From positions 1 to 14,678 of the forward strand of contig CAKUOD010000027.1 of the NCBI GenBank assembly GCA_934668695.1: a stretch of DNA of 14,678 nucleotides, read 5' to 3'. Of this stretch, positions 1 through 6,682 are shown piece after piece. The position numbers and the translations under genes are program-made. A model generated the notes under the pieces. That model was not told where the DNA came from, ran no database searches, and saw nothing but the letters and a program-made list of their open reading frames with translations. The stretch comes from an uncultured Collinsella sp. Lineage in GTDB: Bacteria > Actinomycetota > Coriobacteriia > Coriobacteriales > Coriobacteriaceae. How positions within the stretch are numbered: the stretch's first letter is position 1; every line of letters starts with the position of its first letter.

Positions 1-2599
1 TGCTGCCACCAAAGAAATCGTCGAAGCTCGATCCGCCGCGCGAACCGGAACCGCCGGTCGAGCGCGTATGCGAACCGAACACCTTGCCGCCATACATATC
101 CGAGCCCATGCCCGAGCCAAAGGTGCCGTGACGGTCGCCGCGCTTCTCCCAGCCCGTGCCCTCAAAACCGGCAGAACCGATACCGCTAAACTCGATATCC
201 TCAAACGGAATCTCGTTGAGGAAGCGAGAGCGCGGGTTGGCAGAGGTCGAGCCGTAGGTGCGACGCGTGGCCGCATAGGTCAGGAACAGGCGCTTACGGG
301 CACGCGTGATGGCAACGTAGGCCAGGCGACGCTCCTCCTCGAGCTTGCCCGGGTCATCGCTGCCGCCGAAGTCGTGCACGTGCGGGAAGATACCCTCCTC
401 CATGCCGGCCACGAACACCGCCGGGAACTCCAGGCCCTTGGCGGAGTGGATGGTCATCATGGTAATGGCATGCGTCTCGCCGGCCAGGGAATCCAAGTCG
501 GAGCGCAGGGCCAGCCACTCCATGAGTGCCGGCAGCGCCTTACAGGTGAGCGGACCGTAGGTGCGCTCGATCTCGTCGGCATGCACGGCGCCCGCCGGTA
601 GCTCTGTTGGCACGGCATACGCGTTGCCCGCGATGGCGGCGGCCAGAGCATCCTGCGGCGAGAGCGCCGGGGCGGCTAGGCTATCGAGCGGATTGGAACC
701 TGCGGCGTCACGAGCGCCGACGAGTGCCTCAAACGAGGATGCCGGTGCAGACGGCCCCGGCTCGGGCGCGGGCGCACTCACCACGACGGACTCGGGCTCG
801 ACGCCGGCAGGCACATCGGCAACACCGGCTGCGCGCAGCTCTTCCAAGCTCTCGAGCGTACCCTCGATATCCTCGTGCGTCTCCTCAAATTCGGCGGCAA
901 CGCCCAGGAATTCCTGGATGTTCTCGGCGCGGCTCTCGGACTCCATGGTGCCCTCGGCGCGAAACGCCTGCAGCAGGCCCGTCTTGTCGACAATCATCTC
1001 GACGACGTCCTTGAGCTCGCCGTCCATGCGGCGGCCCTCGCGCACCAGCGCCACAAAACTCGACAGGCCGTTGCGCACCTTGGCACTAAACATGCCCGTC
1101 TCGGCTGTTGCGATCTCGCAGGCCTGGAAGAACGAGCAGCGGTTGTCGCGCGCCAGCTGCTCGATCTTTTGGATCGAGGTGGAGCCGATGCCGCGGCGCG
1201 GCGTGTTGATGACGCGCTTGACGCTCATCTCGTCGGCTGGGTTCACGATCATCTTGAGGTAGGCCATGACGTCGCGAATCTCGGCGCGGTCGAAGAATCG
1301 CGTACCGCCGACGATCTTGTAGGGCACGCCCGCGCGCAGGAACATATCTTCGAGGATACGCGACTGGGCGTTGGTTCGGTAGAAGACGGCGATGTCGTCG
1401 TAGCTCGTACCCTTGGAATGCAGCTTCTCAATCTCGCCGGCGATCCAGCGGCCCTCGTCGCGCTCATCGCTCGCCTGGAAGGCCTGAATCTTCTCGCCAT
1501 CGCCTTCTGCCGTAAACAGGCGCTTGTCCTTGCGCTGCGAGTTGTGGCGTACCACGGCGTTGGCGGCGCTCAGGATGTGACCCGTGGAGCGGTAGTTCTG
1601 CTCCAGCTTGACGGTCTTACAGTTTTTGAAGTCCTTCTCAAAGTCCAGGATATTGGTGATGTCGGCGCCACGCCAACTATAAATTGACTGGTCGTCGTCG
1701 CCCACGACCATGAGGTTCTGGTACTTGGCGGCCAGCAGGTTGGCGATCTCGTACTGGACGTGGTTGGTGTCCTGATACTCGTCGACGCTAATGTAGCGGA
1801 AGCGCTCCTGGTACTTGTCGAGCACCTCGGGGCGGGTACGCAGCAGCTCGAGCGTGCGCACGAGCAGGTCGTCGAAGTCCATGGCGTTGGCGGCACGCAG
1901 GCGGCGCTCAAGCTCCATATAGACTTGCGCGGCCTTTTTGTCGTTGGGGCTGTCGGCGGATTTGAGCATGTCCTCGGGCCCGATCATGGCGTTTTTGGCC
2001 GAGCTGATCTTGCTGCGGATCATGTTGATGGGGAACTGCTTTTGCTCGATGCCGAGCGCCTGCATAATGTCGCGCACCATGCGCTTGGAATCATCGTCAT
2101 CGTAGATGGTGAACTGGCCGGTGTAGCCCAGCAGGTCGGCGTCCTCGCGCAGCATGCGCACGCACATGGCGTGGAAAGTGCACACCCACATGCCGCGGGT
2201 GCCGCTGGGGATGAGCGCCGCCAGGCGCTCGCGCATCTCGGCCGCGGCCTTGTTGGTAAACGTGATGGCCAGGATCTGCCAGGGTTTAACGCCCAGGTCG
2301 CCGAGCATATGTGCGATACGGAAGGTCAAGACGCGGGTCTTGCCCGAACCGGCGCCGGCAAGGACCAGCAGCGGGCCCTCGGTGGTCAGAACCGCCTCGC
2401 GCTGGGCGGGATTGAGGCTATCAATGTCGACGAGCGGCTTGGCGGGCTTGGGCGCGGGAGCCGGGGCGTCGTAGATGTCGAGCGGAACGAGCTCGGGCTC
2501 CGGCGCGGCGGGAGCAGTGTACGCATCGAGCGGCACGGGCTCCGGCGCGGGCGGGACGGGCGCGGCGGTATTCTTTTCCCAGGGCAAGGGCTGGGTCAT
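1..2599 (-). CDS. pcrA: ATP-dependent DNA helicase PcrA/UvrD (3' end outside window)
   Basis: Superfamily 1A 3'-5' DNA helicase for nucleotide-excision and recombination-related repair; cytoplasmic. 866 residues are visible and the C-terminus is cut by the window edge. Visible motifs are Walker A GAGSGKT (Lys87), motif II VDEYQDT (272-278), motif III GDDDQSIYSWRGA (300-312), motif IV QNYRST, LKMIVNP, the motif V region MTIHSAKGLEFPAVFVAGMEEGIFP, and motif VI EERRLAYVAITRA. The start ATG is preceded by GAGGAG six bases upstream. Two features are odd. An Ala/Pro-rich N-terminal extension of about 60 residues precedes the helicase core. An Ala/Pro-rich insertion of about 100 residues (588-693) lies just before the WLALRSDLD segment. 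The visible C-terminus becomes Gly/Ser-rich, as in the linker before the PcrA C-terminal domain. Typical family members are about 720-780 residues, so this one is clearly enlarged. PcrA versus UvrD naming is convention in Gram-positives. Confidence 0.97.
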   Translation of the reverse strand, partial: MTQPLPWEKNTAAPVPPAPEPVPLDAYTAPAAPEPELVPLDIYDAPAPAPKPAKPLVDIDSLNPAQREAVLTTEGPLLVLAGAGSGKTRVLTFRIAHMLGDLGVKPWQILAITFTNKAAAEMRERLAALIPSGTRGMWVCTFHAMCVRMLREDADLLGYTGQFTIYDDDDSKRMVRDIMQALGIEQKQFPINMIRSKISSAKNAMIGPEDMLKSADSPNDKKAAQVYMELERRLRAANAMDFDDLLVRTLELLRTRPEVLDKYQERFRYISVDEYQDTNHVQYEIANLLAAKYQNLMVVGDDDQSIYSWRGADITNILDFEKDFKNCKTVKLEQNYRSTGHILSAANAVVRHNSQRKDKRLFTAEGDGEKIQAFQASDERDEGRWIAGEIEKLHSKGTSYDDIAVFYRTNAQSRILEDMFLRAGVPYKIVGGTRFFDRAEIRDVMAYLKMIVNPADEMSVKRVINTPRRGIGSTSIQKIEQLARDNRCSFFQACEIATAETGMFSAKVRNGLSSFVALVREGRRMDGELKDVVEMIVDKTGLLQAFRAEGTMESESRAENIQEFLGVAAEFEETHEDIEGTLESLEELRAAGVADVPAGVEPESVVVSAPAPEPGPSAPASSFEALVGARDAAGSNPLDSLAAPALSPQDALAAAIAGNAYAVPTELPAGAVHADEIERTYGPLTCKALPALMEWLALRSDLDSLAGETHAITMMTIHSAKGLEFPAVFVAGMEEGIFPHVHDFGGSDDPGKLEEERRLAYVAITRARKRLFLTYAATRRTYGSTSANPRSRFLNEIPFEDIEFSGIGSAGFEGTGWEKRGDRHGTFGSGMGSDMYGGKVFGSHTRSTGGSGSRGGSSFDDFFGGS

Positions 2600-2660
2600 G
2601 GGCGACTCCTCATCTGACGGACGGCGCGCCTGCGGGCGGCGCCATAGTTTGAGCCGTACC

Positions 2661-2691
2661 AGTATACCGAGCCGCGCGGACACCGACGCAA
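2661..2691 (-). promoter_or_regulatory. candidate pcrA promoter
   Basis: On the minus strand a good -10 hexamer TATACT lies at 2666-2661, about 61 bases upstream of the pcrA ATG. The best -35-like hexamer, TTGCGT at 2691-2686, is 19 bases away, which is longer than ideal. The -10 is convincing and the -35 is weak. Confidence 0.35.
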
Positions 2692-2736
2692 ATCACACCA
2701 CGACTCCGCGCACCGCCACCACCCAAGCACCCCCAA

Positions 2737-2809
2737 ATAAGTTGCGGTGAAATAGGGACTGTTGACCGCTTCTATGAGGCCATTTAATCCCTATTTCACC
2801 GCAACTTAT
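2737..2809. repeat. perfect 22-bp inverted repeat (REP-like palindrome)
   Basis: Arms at 2737-2758 and 2788-2809 are exact reverse complements over 22 bp (core TTGCGGTGAAATAGGGA) around a 29-base loop. The element sits between the uppP stop codon (8 bases away) and the pcrA promoter, both genes reading leftwards. There is no U-run after either arm, so it is not a classic intrinsic terminator. A mobile or REP-type intergenic palindrome, or a 3'-end mRNA stabiliser for uppP, fits better. Confidence 0.85.
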
Positions 2810-2817
2810 GAGAAGCC

Positions 2818-3798
2818 CTATAAGCCGAGCATCGGCTCCAGAACGAAGAAGTATGCGAGCACCACGATGCCCAGGATGATGCGGTAGACGCCGAAACACT
2901 TGAAGTCGTGACGGCGAACGAAGCCCATGAGCCACTTGATGGCAATGAGCGACACCACAAAGGCGACGACGCAGCCCACGCCCAAGATGGCGATCTCGTT
3001 GGTGCCGAAAGTACCGCCCTTAATAAAGTACTTGACCAGCTTGAGCGCACTTGCGCCAAACATAACGGGAATAGCCAGGAAGAACGTGAACTTAGACGCC
3101 ACCGAGCGCGTGCAGCCCAGCAGCAGGCCGCCGATGATGGTAGAACCGGAGCGAGACGTACCAGGCACCAGCGAAAGCACCTGGAAGCAGCCGATACCCA
3201 GTGCAGTCTTCCAGCTGAGGTCCTCGAGCGTGGCGATGGAGCCAAAGTCCAGGTTCTCGTCATCGTCCTCATCCTCAGCGGTAGCCGTGGCGGGCGCCGC
3301 AAAGTGCGCACCGGCGGGACGTCCACCCGACACCACAGCACGCGAACCAAACGAACCCGCAACGGCCATTTCCTCGCGCTTGCTGGCGCGCCAGTTCTCG
3401 ATCACGATAAACAGCACGCCGTACACGATGAGCGCCAGCGCCACGACGGGAGCGTTGTAGAAATGCTCCTCCATCCAGTCGTTGAGCGGCAGGCCGATCG
3501 CCGCCGCAGGAATGCAGCCGAGCACAATCTTGCCCCACAGCACCCAGGTGTCGTGACGGCCCTCCTTGCCCTTGCTGGGCGAGAACGGATTGAGTTCATG
3601 GAAGAACAGCACGCAGACGGCCAGAATGGCGCCGAGCTGAATCACGACCAGGAACATATTCCAGAACGTCTCGCTCACGTTCATCTTGACGAACTCGTCC
3701 ACCAAGATCATGTGACCCGTCGACGAAACGGGCAGCCATTCGGTGATGCCCTCGACCAGGCCCATGAAGGCAGATTTTAGAAGCTCGATAATATCCAA
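2818..3798 (-). CDS. uppP: Undecaprenyl-diphosphate phosphatase UppP (BacA)
   Basis: Integral membrane phosphatase that converts undecaprenyl diphosphate to the monophosphate, recycling the lipid carrier for peptidoglycan and other envelope polymers; linked to bacitracin tolerance. 326 residues from the chosen TTG. Visible family signatures are the acidic motif EGITE followed by WLPVSSTGH (16-29) and PGTSRSGST (212-220), with several hydrophobic helices. I chose the TTG at 3798 because GAGGGGGT precedes it by four bases and it gives the usual N-terminus MDIIELLKS. A longer in-frame ATG at 3867 gives an un-family-like leader. A loop of about 50 residues (138-190), ending in the acidic stretch EDEDDDENLD, makes it longer than the usual 265-285 residues. 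The gene appears to be monocistronic. Confidence 0.96.
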   Translation of the reverse strand: MDIIELLKSAFMGLVEGITEWLPVSSTGHMILVDEFVKMNVSETFWNMFLVVIQLGAILAVCVLFFHELNPFSPSKGKEGRHDTWVLWGKIVLGCIPAAAIGLPLNDWMEEHFYNAPVVALALIVYGVLFIVIENWRASKREEMAVAGSFGSRAVVSGGRPAGAHFAAPATATAEDEDDDENLDFGSIATLEDLSWKTALGIGCFQVLSLVPGTSRSGSTIIGGLLLGCTRSVASKFTFFLAIPVMFGASALKLVKYFIKGGTFGTNEIAILGVGCVVAFVVSLIAIKWLMGFVRRHDFKCFGVYRIILGIVVLAYFFVLEPMLGL

Positions 3799-3802
3799 AG
3801 GG

Positions 3803-3810
3803 ACCCCCTC
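3803..3810 (-). promoter_or_regulatory. ribosome binding site deciding the uppP TTG start
   Basis: GAGGGGGT on the minus strand, four bases before TTG at 3798. No comparable Shine-Dalgarno sequence precedes the upstream in-frame ATG (3867) or GTG. Together with the conserved N-terminus this supports a TTG start. Confidence 0.7.
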
Positions 3811-3951
3811 GTTAGACACCCGCCGGTAGATGTTCTGCGGACGATGCGGGCGATGTCCCATTATCAACCGTCGGCGGTGCGACCGCGCCTACCCTTACCA
3901 AAAAACTCGCCCGTTCACAGAATTGCGAGCGGTCAAACCGAAATCCTTGGG

Positions 3952-3957
3952 TATAAC
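3952..3957 (+). promoter_or_regulatory. candidate -10 of the usp promoter
   Basis: TATAAC about 90 bases upstream of the usp ATG, in the intergenic region shared with divergent uppP. No good -35 at 16-18 bases; the nearest candidate, TTGCGA at 3923-3928, is too far away. Weak call. Confidence 0.28.
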
Positions 3958-4047
3958 TGCAACAAGATAAAGTGTCCGGCGGTCAACGCACCCGCGCCCG
4001 CCCGACGCACGAGCCCCGCGCCCGTGCGATAGACCAAGGAGGAAACC

Positions 4048-4485
4048 ATGAACGAGGGCTACACCAAGGTATTTGTTTCACTCGACGGTACTGAACAGCA
4101 GGATTTTGTGCTCGCACGCGCCATCAAAGTCGCCGCGAACAACGGCGCCAAGCTGATTATTGGTCACGTGATTGACTCCACGGCGCTCGAGAGCGCTGGC
4201 TCCTACCCGGTCGACCTGGTCAACGGCCTAGAGGAGGCCTTTAACAACTCCATCGCCAAGCAGCTCGAGGAGGCCAAGGCCAATCCCGACATTCCCGAGG
4301 TCGAGGTCATGATTCGCACCGGCCGCATTCGCGAGACGCTCAAGGATGAGATGCTCGACGTGGTCAAGCCCGATCTGGTGCTCTGCGGCGCCCGCGGCCT
4401 CTCCTCGATTAAGTACGCGCTACTGGGTTCGATTTCGACGTTCCTGCTGCGTAACACGGACTGCGACATCTTGGTCGTGAAGTAG
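4048..4485 (+). CDS. Universal stress protein, UspA family
   Basis: 145-residue single-domain Usp protein, the usual length, predicted cytoplasmic. It starts with the family's first beta strand (KVFVSLDGTEQQDFVLARA) and carries the ATP-binding signature G-2x-G-9x-G-S/T as Gly114, Gly117, Gly127-Ser128 (GARG ... LLGS). This places it in the nucleotide-binding Usp branch rather than the non-binding UspA branch. AAGGAGG lies five bases before the ATG, predicting strong translation. It is divergent from uppP with about 250 bases between them. A hairpin chain and intrinsic terminator follow, so it is probably monocistronic with a long structured 3' end. Its specific stress role cannot be read from sequence. 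Confidence 0.95.
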   Translation: MNEGYTKVFVSLDGTEQQDFVLARAIKVAANNGAKLIIGHVIDSTALESAGSYPVDLVNGLEEAFNNSIAKQLEEAKANPDIPEVEVMIRTGRIRETLKDEMLDVVKPDLVLCGARGLSSIKYALLGSISTFLLRNTDCDILVVK

Positions 4486-4498
4486 GTTCCTTCCCGTC

Positions 4499-4589
4499 GG
4501 CGCAAGGCCTGCGGGGTTATCACGCCGACGTCCTCGCCGCTTCGCGGCTGCGGGATGTCGGCTTAGATAACCCCTCCCGGCCTTGCGCC
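4499..4589 (+). ncRNA. long imperfect hairpin in the usp 3' region
   Basis: A 91-base near-continuous palindrome begins 13 bases after the usp stop. Paired blocks run from outside inwards: GGCGCAAGGCC (4499-4509) with 4579-4589, GGGGTTATC (4513-4521) with 4566-4574, GCCGAC (4524-4529) with 4557-4562, and GCCGC (4536-4540) with 4544-4548 around a TTC loop. Small asymmetric internal loops separate them. It may be a 3'UTR structure, a repeat element or part of a small RNA. The structure is seen directly; the function is unknown. Confidence 0.6.
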
Positions 4590-4630
4590 TTCGTCACCGT
4601 ACTTCAGCGAGTTGGCTGAATTGAAAGATG

Positions 4631-4667
4631 ACGTGCCGCCCCGTTTGGGGCGGCACGTTTTTGTTTG
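4631..4667 (+). terminator. rho-independent terminator after usp
   Basis: A 12-bp perfect stem, ACGTGCCGCCCC (4631-4642) with 4647-4658 and loop GTTT, followed by TTTTGTTT on the plus strand. A smaller hairpin (TTCAGC 4603-4608 with GCTGAA 4615-4620) precedes it. It ends the usp transcript or an RNA starting after usp. The minus side lacks a T-run, so it is directional. Confidence 0.9.
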
Positions 4668-4689
4668 GGGGATTCTTTCGAGCCTCATA

Positions 4690-4754
4690 GCAATGTTCAC
4701 GTTCGGGAACATTGCGCCAGTTGCTTCAGCTATGTTCCTGAACGTGAACATAGC
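4690..4754. repeat. twin hairpins forming a larger inverted repeat
   Basis: Two hairpins with the same geometry, each with 9-bp perfect arms and an 8-base loop. The first is GCAATGTTC (4690-4698) with GAACATTGC (4707-4715). The second is GCTATGTTC (4729-4737) with GAACATAGC (4746-4754). The loops ACGTTCGG and CTGAACGT are themselves near reverse complements, so the whole unit is an inverted repeat of two 26-base arms. It lies between the usp terminator and the kinase stop codon. There is no T-tail. Confidence 0.75.
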
Positions 4755-4778
4755 CCAGAGAAAACAGCAGGAGCGCGC

Positions 4779-5822
4779 CTACTCGAAGTATTGGAACTTG
4801 TTCGTCGAGAAGGCGAAGGTTACGGTGAAGCCTTCGCCGGGCGCAGACGCTGCGGTGACGTCGATGCCCATTTTGGAGCATAGGCGCGCCACCAGGTAGA
4901 GGCCGATGCCCGTTGCGCGCTTGGTGGTGCGACCGTTGTCGCCGGTAAAGCCCTTCTCGAACACGCGAGGCAGATCTGCCGCGCTCACGCCACAGCCGTT
5001 GTCGGCAACGGTGAGCTCAATGCGCTCACTCGCCAGGCCCTCGTCCAGCAGCGCGCCCGAAAACACAATCTTCGCGCCGTCCTCGCACGCGTATTTAATG
5101 CTGTTCTGGATGAGCTGGCCTAGGATAAATTCGAGCCATTTCTCGTCGGTGAACACCGCAAAGTCGAGGTTCTCGCACACCGGCGCCACGTGCGCCGCGA
5201 TGAGTTCACGCGCGTTGGCCTTAATCGCGCCCGTCACCAGGGCCTTGAGGTTCCAGCGTCGAATCAGGTAATCGCGCTCCACCACTTCCGAGCGCGCATA
5301 GTAGAGTGCCTGATCGATATAGCGCTCCACGCGGGCGAGCTCGCGACCGAGGTCGTCTACGCGCGACAGGTCGTCTTCGCTGCCATCCAGGTTTTCAAGA
5401 ATCAGATGGGCTGCCGCCAGGGGCAACTTGGCCTCGTGGACCCAGCTCTCGATATAGTCGCGATAGTCGTCGGTTTGACGGCGCCCTTCCGCCACCTCAT
5501 CGCAAGCCGCCTTGCCCACGCGGCGCAAGACCTCGTACTCGAGCTCGCCCTCGGCATAGGTCGGGCACTGCACCATCTCTTGCACCCATGCGGGGCTTTC
5601 CAGCTCCTCGGCCGCGCGCTCCAGCTGATGCAAAAAACAACGACGGCGCGCGTACTCGATCACGATGCCGAGCATGCCAAAGATGAAGGACACGCCGACC
5701 GCCACGACCACGATGGAGACGGGCGCGCCGGCGACCGTCAGCACAAAGCAACTCAGCAGCACGCCGCACGTCCACACGGCGACGGGGAGCAGCGCGTCTT
5801 TAAAGAACTTGGCAAACGACAT
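4779..5822 (-). CDS. Sensor histidine kinase, intramembrane-sensing (BceS-like)
   Basis: 347-residue membrane kinase that should autophosphorylate and pass phosphate to the adjacent response regulator. Two transmembrane helices (about 10-31 and 35-57) are joined by a turn of only a few residues, so there is no extracytoplasmic sensor domain. The H-box WVHEAKLPL has the phospho-accepting His129 and resembles the WVHQxKTP motif of BceS-type kinases. The catalytic domain shows the N-box LIQNSIKYA (Asn240), G1 DNGCG (274-278), VFEKGFTG, and G2 TGIGLYLV (304-311). The start lies 9 bases after the regulator stop codon, so the two are co-transcribed and probably translationally coupled. BceS-type kinases usually sit beside an antibiotic-peptide ABC transporter. 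None is present in this window, so the stimulus is unknown. Confidence 0.94.
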   Translation of the reverse strand: MSFAKFFKDALLPVAVWTCGVLLSCFVLTVAGAPVSIVVVAVGVSFIFGMLGIVIEYARRRCFLHQLERAAEELESPAWVQEMVQCPTYAEGELEYEVLRRVGKAACDEVAEGRRQTDDYRDYIESWVHEAKLPLAAAHLILENLDGSEDDLSRVDDLGRELARVERYIDQALYYARSEVVERDYLIRRWNLKALVTGAIKANARELIAAHVAPVCENLDFAVFTDEKWLEFILGQLIQNSIKYACEDGAKIVFSGALLDEGLASERIELTVADNGCGVSAADLPRVFEKGFTGDNGRTTKRATGIGLYLVARLCSKMGIDVTAASAPGEGFTVTFAFSTNKFQYFE

Positions 5823-5831
5823 GGCCGGCCC

Positions 5832-6503
5832 CTAGACCGAATAGCCCTGGCCGCGGTGTGTGGTCAGATACCCCTTGATGCCGATTTTTTCGAGCGTGGT
5901 GCGCAGGCGGTTGATGTTGACGGTGAGCGTGTTGTCGTCGACGAAGGCATCGGAGTCCCACAGGTCCTGCATGATGGCCGTGCGCGAGACAATCTTACCC
6001 GCGCGGCTCAGGAGCAGCGAGAGGATACGCAGCTCGTTTTTGGTGAGTTCGGTGCTGTTGCCGGTCGCCGTGTTGGTGACCGCAGAGCGGGCGAGGTCGA
6101 GCTCCAACCCCTTGTGGACGAGTGTGCTGCGCTCGCCGGCCGCCGTGGTGCGCCGCAGCAGCGCATTGATGCGCGCCACAAGCACACGGGCGCTGTAGGG
6201 CTTGGGGACAAAGTCGTCCGCACCGAGCGTCATGGCCATGACCTCGTCAATCTCGGTCGTACGCGACGTGAGGACGATGATGGGGACTTCGGACTCGCGG
6301 CGGACTTCGTGGCAGATATGCTGGCCGTCTTTGACGGGGAGTGTGAGGTCGAGCAGCACCAAGTCGGGTGCGGTGGCCAGGATGTCACGCGAGACGTGCT
6401 CGAACGATTCGCAGGCCTCGATCTCAAAACCAGCACGCGCCAAAATGTCGGCGAGCTCGCGACGGATGGGCTCGTCGTCCTCAACGATATAGATCAGCGC
6501 CAT
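5832..6503 (-). CDS. Two-component response regulator, OmpR/PhoB family
   Basis: 223-residue DNA-binding response regulator, normal length. The receiver domain (1-115) has the acidic pocket EDD (8-10), phospho-acceptor Asp52 in LLDLTLP, Thr79 and Lys101 (KPY). The C-terminal winged-helix domain (about 125-223) contains ELTKNELRILSLLLS, VDDNTLTVNINRLRTTLEK and RGQGYSV. I chose the ATG at 6503 because the conserved receiver beta strand (ALIYIVEDDEP) follows at once and AGGGGAG precedes it. The frame stays open far upstream, but that extension has no family similarity. First gene of the operon with the kinase. Its targets cannot be told from the window. Confidence 0.95.
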   Translation of the reverse strand: MALIYIVEDDEPIRRELADILARAGFEIEACESFEHVSRDILATAPDLVLLDLTLPVKDGQHICHEVRRESEVPIIVLTSRTTEIDEVMAMTLGADDFVPKPYSARVLVARINALLRRTTAAGERSTLVHKGLELDLARSAVTNTATGNSTELTKNELRILSLLLSRAGKIVSRTAIMQDLWDSDAFVDDNTLTVNINRLRTTLEKIGIKGYLTTHRGQGYSV

Positions 6504-6563
6504 GGATTCCGCTCCCCTCTTGGTTGTCTTGCCACCATTATGGCTGCGAAGCCGCAGGCGTGT

Positions 6564-6671
6564 GCCGCGCGCGGCGCCAAGGTGACAGAACTGTTCGCGA
6601 GCGGTGGCGTTTGACCCGCCTCGCGCTCGCGACGGGAGCGGGGACCAAAATGATTCTTTAATCCCCGTCCC
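6564..6671. repeat. cluster of palindromes upstream of the response regulator
   Basis: Three palindromes in about 108 bases: GCCGCGCGCGGC (6564-6575, perfect), CGCGAGCG (6596-6603) with CGCTCGCG (6624-6631), and GGGA-g-CGGGGA (6634-6644) with TCCCCGTCCC (6662-6671) around an AT-rich loop. They fill the gap between the 6683-7414 gene and the regulator. The last hairpin follows that gene's stop on the minus strand without a good U-run. REP-like intergenic repeats are the most likely explanation. Confidence 0.6.
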
Positions 6672-6682
6672 AGAAACATCAT

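Noticed and set aside
1760..2617. Long plus-strand open frame (285 codons) and others opposite pcrA
   Set aside because: Antisense shadow of a GC-rich gene; no ribosome site or family similarity, and pcrA motifs are intact on the other strand.
4612..4899. 95-codon plus-strand open frame after usp
   Set aside because: Made of terminator, twin hairpins and the antisense of the kinase C-terminus.
5190..6614. 474-codon plus-strand open frame opposite the kinase and regulator genes
   Set aside because: Spans two clear minus-strand genes and their junction; composition is that of a mirrored GC-rich frame.
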